64,000 nucleotides of DNA from Corallincola holothuriorum (GTDB lineage: Bacteria > Pseudomonadota > Gammaproteobacteria > Enterobacterales > Neiellaceae): the NCBI RefSeq assembly GCF_003336225.1, contig NZ_QPID01000004.1, forward strand, positions 124,001-188,000. Reading direction: 5' to 3'. Position numbers and translations under genes: made by a program. Shown piece by piece: positions 60,210 through 64,000 of this stretch. Each line of letters opens with the position of its first letter. Position 1 is the stretch's first letter. The notes beneath the pieces are model-generated. The model saw only the letters and a list, made by a program, of their open reading frames with translations, searched no databases and was not told where the DNA came from.

Positions 60210-60509
60210 ATGCTTCTACTATTTCTAACTTTCTCCATGAGTTCTGTGCTGACAGCGATTGCTTTCGAGGCGCTTCTGCACTTCCAAAGTGGTAAGACAA
60301 GTCGCTGCGTTGTCAGGGGGTTCCGAGCGGCTACCTGGTGGATAACGATTTCGGTATTGGCTATGCCACTTATTGTGAGACGGTTCTACCTTGAAGAGGT
60401 GGAGGTAGAATTATTTAAGGGCATTTATATCTTATACGTAGTGGTTATTTTAGTTTACCTCTTTGGCAGGTATTTCAGAAAGCAGACTTACGTACCGCCT
60501 GAGGAGTAA
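60210..60509 (+). CDS. Small hypothetical membrane protein
   Basis: The 99-residue protein has three hydrophobic segments (about 1-22, 42-58 and 70-88). No family was recognised. It lies in the plus-strand run of orphan genes. GGCGTTATA occurs 20 bases upstream of the ATG. Confidence 0.6.
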   Translation: MLLLFLTFSMSSVLTAIAFEALLHFQSGKTSRCVVRGFRAATWWITISVLAMPLIVRRFYLEEVEVELFKGIYILYVVVILVYLFGRYFRKQTYVPPEE

Positions 60510-60672
60510 ATATAGGGTCAGGGTGATTGATTGTTAACCGCGATGAAAACTGGTTTATTTACGAGCTAGGGCAAGGACTCATTGCCATCAACTTTTACAG
60601 AAATGCCTCTGATGCGAATTTGGTGACGGACGGATGAACATGTGATTTTTCATCTGTCTATAAGGACAAAAA

Positions 60673-60882
60673 ATGAAATGGATTGTATGTTGGGTTGGGA
60701 TTTGCTTTAGTCTTATTGGGCTATTAAACATGATTTTTTATACCCACATAGAACCACTTTTTGGGATCCCTGAATCAATCGGCGTTTTGGTCGTCGGTTT
60801 ACTTTTTGTCTATATCGGACGTGAATACCTCCCTGCATGGCTGTGCTATCTATTCTCTGGTGACGATAGCGGTAGCGAGTGA
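60673..60882 (+). CDS. Small hypothetical membrane protein
   Basis: The 69-residue protein has two hydrophobic helices (about 5-23 and 33-50) and an acidic C-terminus (SGDDSGSE). AAGGACAAAAA precedes the ATG. No family was recognised. Confidence 0.6.
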   Translation: MKWIVCWVGICFSLIGLLNMIFYTHIEPLFGIPESIGVLVVGLLFVYIGREYLPAWLCYLFSGDDSGSE

Positions 60883-61058
60883 TCGTATATAGTAGGGCTT
60901 CGCAGAGACATCCGTTTAACAGTGATGAAAAAGACACTCCATGTGGTGTTCCAAAAAACACTTTAATCGGGTGCCATACTCCTCATTCAGTTTTAGTAAA
61001 GCGGCTTCTTATTCAGCCATTTTGTGAGTAACATTACGCCCCTCATCTTGGATGCCCA

Positions 61059-61866
61059 ATGTCAAAGGAAGACGGAATGATGCTAGAAGGGTACGTACCA
61101 GTTGCGCTCGCCACTATTTTGGTAATCGTTGCTGGTACTTATGATTACTCACTGCGAGATAAACCTATTTCGGTTGGCTCGCTCAAGCATGAGTTTGGCA
61201 GCTATTCTGGCTTCATTATCATGTGTTGTCCGCTTGCGGCGTTTTCTGACTTAGAAGCATTCTGGTCACTGTTGTTACTACTACTGATCCCCCAAAGTCT
61301 CGCTGCTGGCGTAATTGTTTGGCTTGGCAGGCACAGCGAAGCCAAATATGGCGGCCTTGGTGGCGCTATCTCTACTATCCTCAGCAGCTATATTTTGCCG
61401 TTGCTCGGTTACTATATTTTTGCCGTTGCTCGGTTACTATATTTTTGTCGATGAGAATGGTGATTCGCAGGGGGCTTCAGAGCTCAGCTCTGATATTCTA
61501 TTGCCGAAAACCGATACCGTAGCTCCTGTTGAGATCGTGCAACAAGTATGGGGTAGTTGGCCATATGTTGTTTATGCCGTGATTTGCTTAGGTTGGCTGC
61601 TTAGTCCCGTGATAAGAAAACATGATAAAGCGGGGGCATTTAGTTTGTTTGTTTTCTTGGCAACGGTTGTACTTTTCAATCTTCTGCCATTTTTCACCCC
61701 TCATTTTTGGGTGGCGTTAGTTGTTGGAGCGTTCGTTGCGTTCATATTGATAGTCATTCGCTGGCAGCAAGAAGATGAACCTTCTACTGGTGGGATATAT
61801 AGCGTTATGTTTGGACTATATTTTGGCGGATTCATTGTCGCGTCAACTGTTCGGGGCATACTTTGA
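61059..61866 (+). pseudogene. Multi-spanning membrane protein gene split by a 25-bp tandem duplication
   Basis: The first frame runs to 61454 and ends shortly after YILPLLGYYIF. The second frame continues from the same point as GYYIFVDENGDSQG to 61866. Two exact 25-bp copies (61397-61421 and 61422-61446) shift the frame by one. Removing one copy gives a continuous 260-residue product with about six helices. An ATG at 61077 with AAGGAAG upstream may be the true start. No family was recognised. As written, the gene makes a truncated protein, unless the repeat changes length. Confidence 0.75.
61397..61446. repeat. Two exact 25-bp tandem repeats
   Basis: The unit is GCCGTTGCTCGGTTACTATA followed by TTTTT, present twice head to tail. 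Because 25 is not a multiple of three, the second copy breaks the reading frame of the surrounding gene. Confidence 0.97.
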
Positions 61867-62032
61867 TTAGCGCAAAGGGTCTGGAGCACTGATTTTGAAT
61901 AGCAATGAAAAAAGGCTGTCCTATGACTAGGTTAGAGGCTCATTTTTCACAGCCAGCCTAGCTGGAAAAGAAGCAGTTTAAGCGACGAGCGATGGCTACC
62001 CCACGGGATTGAAGGCGTTATGCCATGGCTAA

Positions 62033-62320
62033 ATGATGGACGTTATGAATCACTATATTTCAGAAAACCTAGTTAAGATTCTCGACTTATTGTCGGGATG
62101 CTGGTCGATAAAACATTACCAATTAGTTCATCATGGCTGGGTATGCACAATCCAAAACTTGGATAACTGGCCAAAAGAAGCGCCTCTTCTCTTTTTTCTA
62201 CATTCTGAACAAGGGTGTGTGAGAGTTTGCGAAAGCAATCAAGTGGATAGTAAGGTGTTTGCTGACAATCTTAGGGAGCCCGCAGAGATAGCGATGGTGA
62301 TTAATCAGCATGTTTTATAA
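62033..62320 (+). CDS. Hypothetical small protein
   Basis: The 95-residue protein is soluble with several Trp and Cys (LSGCWSIKHYQLVHHGWVC). No family was recognised. The first two codons are both ATG. GGCGTTATGCC lies nine bases upstream, and an attC-like palindrome overlaps its stop codon. Confidence 0.5.
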   Translation: MMDVMNHYISENLVKILDLLSGCWSIKHYQLVHHGWVCTIQNLDNWPKEAPLLFFLHSEQGCVRVCESNQVDSKVFADNLREPAEIAMVINQHVL

Positions 62321-62397
62321 CAAGCTACTGCAGATGGCGTCAGCTCGTTTTTGTACAAATAACGACGTCACATGCGCGGTAGCGCAAAGCGTTAAAC
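62315..62397 (+). other. attC-like palindromic spacer
   Basis: It begins with TTATAAC, which overlaps the preceding stop, and ends with AAAGCGTTAAAC. Between them imperfect arms pair: GCTACTGC (62324-62331) with GCGGTAGC (62376-62383), continuing inward to TCGTT/AACGA with mismatches, around the loop TTTGTACAAAT. The order and the terminal GCGTTA resemble an integron attC site. No integrase gene or sibling attC repeats are visible. Confidence 0.35.
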
Positions 62398-62406
62398 AGG
62401 TAAGTG

Positions 62407-62805
62407 ATGCTCTATAAGCCAACAATGTGGACGAACCAAAGAAAGCTGGTGTTTTTCTGCTGTTTGGCGTTGTTGCCCGTGGCTATCGCTGGTTTTTACT
62501 TGGCGCTGGATAGAACGTTTACCAGTTTCCTGTTGACGCTTTCAATCGCTGGTCTGCTGTTTAGTCTTGCTAGTGCTGACGCCGTCAGTATCCGTTTTAG
62601 CGATGGCATGGTTACGGTAGCTCGCAGCGGTATGGTCATGAATAACATCGAACTATCTTCAATTGTGCGTGTTGCCAAAGAGCAAAGAGGCCACATCAAT
62701 GGTGTGTCTGTTGAGTGCACTGGTGACGTTATCCACTTTGTCCCGCTTTCTATGTTTAATGACGTTGAGCAAGATGAAATAGTTCAACGGCTAAGCAACG
62801 TATAG
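62407..62805 (+). CDS. Hypothetical membrane protein with PH-like tail
   Basis: The 132-residue protein has two adjacent membrane helices (about 13-31 and 38-56) and a soluble C-terminal part (VSIRFSDGMVTVARSGMVMN onward) that resembles the PH-like domain of small bacterial membrane proteins. ATG 62407 is preferred over GTG 62404. The function is unknown. Confidence 0.65.
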   Translation: MLYKPTMWTNQRKLVFFCCLALLPVAIAGFYLALDRTFTSFLLTLSIAGLLFSLASADAVSIRFSDGMVTVARSGMVMNNIELSSIVRVAKEQRGHINGVSVECTGDVIHFVPLSMFNDVEQDEIVQRLSNV

Positions 62806-62808
62806 CCA

Positions 62809-63720
62809 TCAAACTTGGTTGTGACGTTTTTGCTGCCATACCTTCACTCCCCACCACCATCCTAGGCCAATGAACAGTAGCGCGATACCTATCCAGGGCG
62901 GAATACTGGTTAGGGTTTGTTCGGTAAATTTTTCAACAATGCGGCCAATTTTAGCCAGCCGCTGATGGTTGTATGCGATAACGGCGGTGACGGTGGCAAT
63001 GACCAAAGTGAAAGGCAACCACGCTGGCAAAAAGCGGGGCAAGCGTTGACGCGTCACCAGCCAGACAAACAAGCGATAGGCCAACAGTGCGACGACAATC
63101 CCGCCAATCATATCGGCCACCAGATGCTGTTTCACTAACACGGTTGAGGCGATGATCAAACAGGGGATCGGCAATATTTGCCAGAACCAGTTTTTGTGGT
63201 GACGGGCAAATATCAGAAATGCGAACAGGTTTAATGAGACATGCAGGCTGGGGAAGTTGTTAAAGAGGGTGTCGTTCTCCTGCTGGAAGCGGGTCAGTGT
63301 TGAGAAGCCATCCGTGCCCATGGCGATGCTCTTGTCCATGGCGACGGGGAACAGTTTAAATATTAGAAAACTGAAGGTGAGAATAAGAAAGAAACAGCAG
63401 GTTCCCCAATAAAATTCCTGTTTTCGTTTTAGGGTAAAACAGGGTGAAAAAACAAACAGATACCCGAGCATATAAAAGATGATAAAGACGGGCAGTTGTG
63501 GCAACCAAGCATCCAATGCGGTGGCTGCATCATAAATGGTGGTGTCTGCTCCGTGCCGTTTAGCCCAGGAATAGCCCATCTCGAAATAGATAAACATCAG
63601 CACCGCAACCACGCAACGCAACCAAAAACGGGGGGATTCATCACCAAGCAGTTTGGCGCTCAGAGTTACGGGCAAAGCATCTACCTTGGGCTGCGAATGA
63701 TAGGGGGCGTTGTTGTCCAT
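62809..63720 (-). CDS. PAP2-family membrane protein (inositolphosphotransferase-like)
   Basis: The 303-residue protein has about seven membrane helices and the PAP2 motifs NNFPSLHVSLN (near residue 155) and KQHLVADMIGG (near 195) with the two active-site His. It resembles the PAP2 subgroup related to lipid phosphatases and phosphotransferases. Substrate unknown. It converges on the 62407 gene with only three bases between the stop codons. Confidence 0.85.
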   Translation of the reverse strand: MDNNAPYHSQPKVDALPVTLSAKLLGDESPRFWLRCVVAVLMFIYFEMGYSWAKRHGADTTIYDAATALDAWLPQLPVFIIFYMLGYLFVFSPCFTLKRKQEFYWGTCCFFLILTFSFLIFKLFPVAMDKSIAMGTDGFSTLTRFQQENDTLFNNFPSLHVSLNLFAFLIFARHHKNWFWQILPIPCLIIASTVLVKQHLVADMIGGIVVALLAYRLFVWLVTRQRLPRFLPAWLPFTLVIATVTAVIAYNHQRLAKIGRIVEKFTEQTLTSIPPWIGIALLFIGLGWWWGVKVWQQKRHNQV

Positions 63721-63893
63721 GCTACAAATACTGAGTCTCTTGAACTGATAGGTAAAACTAATTGATGGTCACGCTATGGGATTTTGCCCATGGTTTCAAT
63801 TTGTTGTTGCACAGTTTTGCTATTTATCCGTTGACCCTTGCGTTACTCCAAGGTCTATAATTAGCCTTGTTATCATCATGGTGCCACCTACTT

Positions 63894-64000
63894 ATGTCAC
63901 TGCTACGCCTCTACAGCACGGCAAAATTGTCTGCGTACTTTGCGCTTGGCAGCTTGTTGTTTTGCATTTTGCTGGTGTGTAGTCATTTGGGTAGCATGGC
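63894..64000 (+). CDS. N-terminus of a membrane protein (runs off the window)
   Basis: An open frame from ATG 63894 to the window end encodes 35 residues. It starts MSLLRLYSTAKLSAYFALGS and continues with a hydrophobic helix. It is too short for a family call, and the start is unproven. Confidence 0.4.
   Translation, partial: MSLLRLYSTAKLSAYFALGSLLFCILLVCSHLGSM

Noticed and set aside
61315-61866. Independent 183-residue gene
   Set aside because: Its first part is the out-of-frame reading of the upstream gene. The 25-bp duplication shows the two frames belong to one split gene.
59000-62805. Confident call of an integron cassette array
   Set aside because: Only one spacer has both attC-like ends; the others lack the left-hand AAC element, spacers are not alike, and no integrase gene is present.

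Overview
The window reads as chromosomal DNA of a motile, Gram-negative, probably marine gammaproteobacterium in the broad Alteromonadales group (Shewanella, Ferrimonas or Psychromonas-like). Support comes from the gene set: a SpoVR/YeaH/PrkA operon, sodB, grxD, rnt next to motY (part of a sodium-driven flagellar motor), the rnfABCDGE-nth operon, sppA-ansA, fadH with a FadR-like site, a metA-metH operon with MetJ boxes, and secreted cellulases. No rRNA, CRISPR array, insertion sequence or integrase was seen. I could not run searches, so the genus is an inference.

Layout. 1-3723 (minus): stress operon prkA-yeaH-spoVR, with spoVR cut by the window edge. 3.9-5.1 kb: sodB and monothiol glutaredoxin, followed by a 227-bp palindromic element. 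5.3-7.1 kb: a Na+/H+ antiporter-family gene overlapping a small membrane protein gene. 7.3-9.7 kb: 2-Cys peroxiredoxin, RNase T, and motY behind a textbook sigma-28 promoter. 9.8-18.1 kb (minus): gloA plus a DegS-like lipoprotein protease, then the ion-translocating Rnf complex with endonuclease III. 18.3-22.1 kb: EamA exporter, Gfo/Idh/MocA oxidoreductase, and a membrane GGDEF/EAL protein whose catalytic motifs are lost. 22.3-28.6 kb: two identical tRNA-Asn genes with a strong promoter, a sodium:alanine symporter, a zinc-ribbon protein, YeaC-like and DUF349 proteins, and a GDSL esterase. 28.7-34.4 kb: ansA, sppA, fadH, a small lipoprotein. 34.9-40.0 kb (minus): a GH9 and a GH5 cellulase with related C-terminal modules, preceded by about 1.1 kb of mostly AT-rich non-coding DNA holding a GC-rich island. 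41-47.4 kb: a small basic protein, a choice-of-anchor A protein with a PEP-CTERM-like tail, metH and metA. 47.5-58.9 kb: mainly housekeeping and conserved genes (DoxX, nitroreductase, S9 peptidase, YaiI, AhpD-like, MaoC-like, AsnS, class I amidotransferase, DCC protein). 59.0-62.8 kb: a run of small, mostly unrecognised genes, all on plus, with long spacers. 62.8 kb to the end: a PAP2-family membrane protein and the start of another membrane protein.

How the genes work together. Redox and oxidative stress (SodB, GrxD, peroxiredoxin, Rnf) cluster in the first 18 kb. Asparagine metabolism appears three times (tRNA-Asn, AnsA, AsnS). MetA-MetH cover the entry and final methylation steps of methionine synthesis under a predicted MetJ operator. 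The cellulases carry signal peptides and cellulose-binding modules and so should act outside the cell.

The least ordinary part is 59.0-62.8 kb. It holds a candidate amidase toxin with a periplasmic partner that could be its immunity protein, several orphan membrane proteins, one gene split by a 25-bp tandem duplication, and an attC-like palindrome. It looks like an accessory locus, but no integrase or secretion component is visible here.
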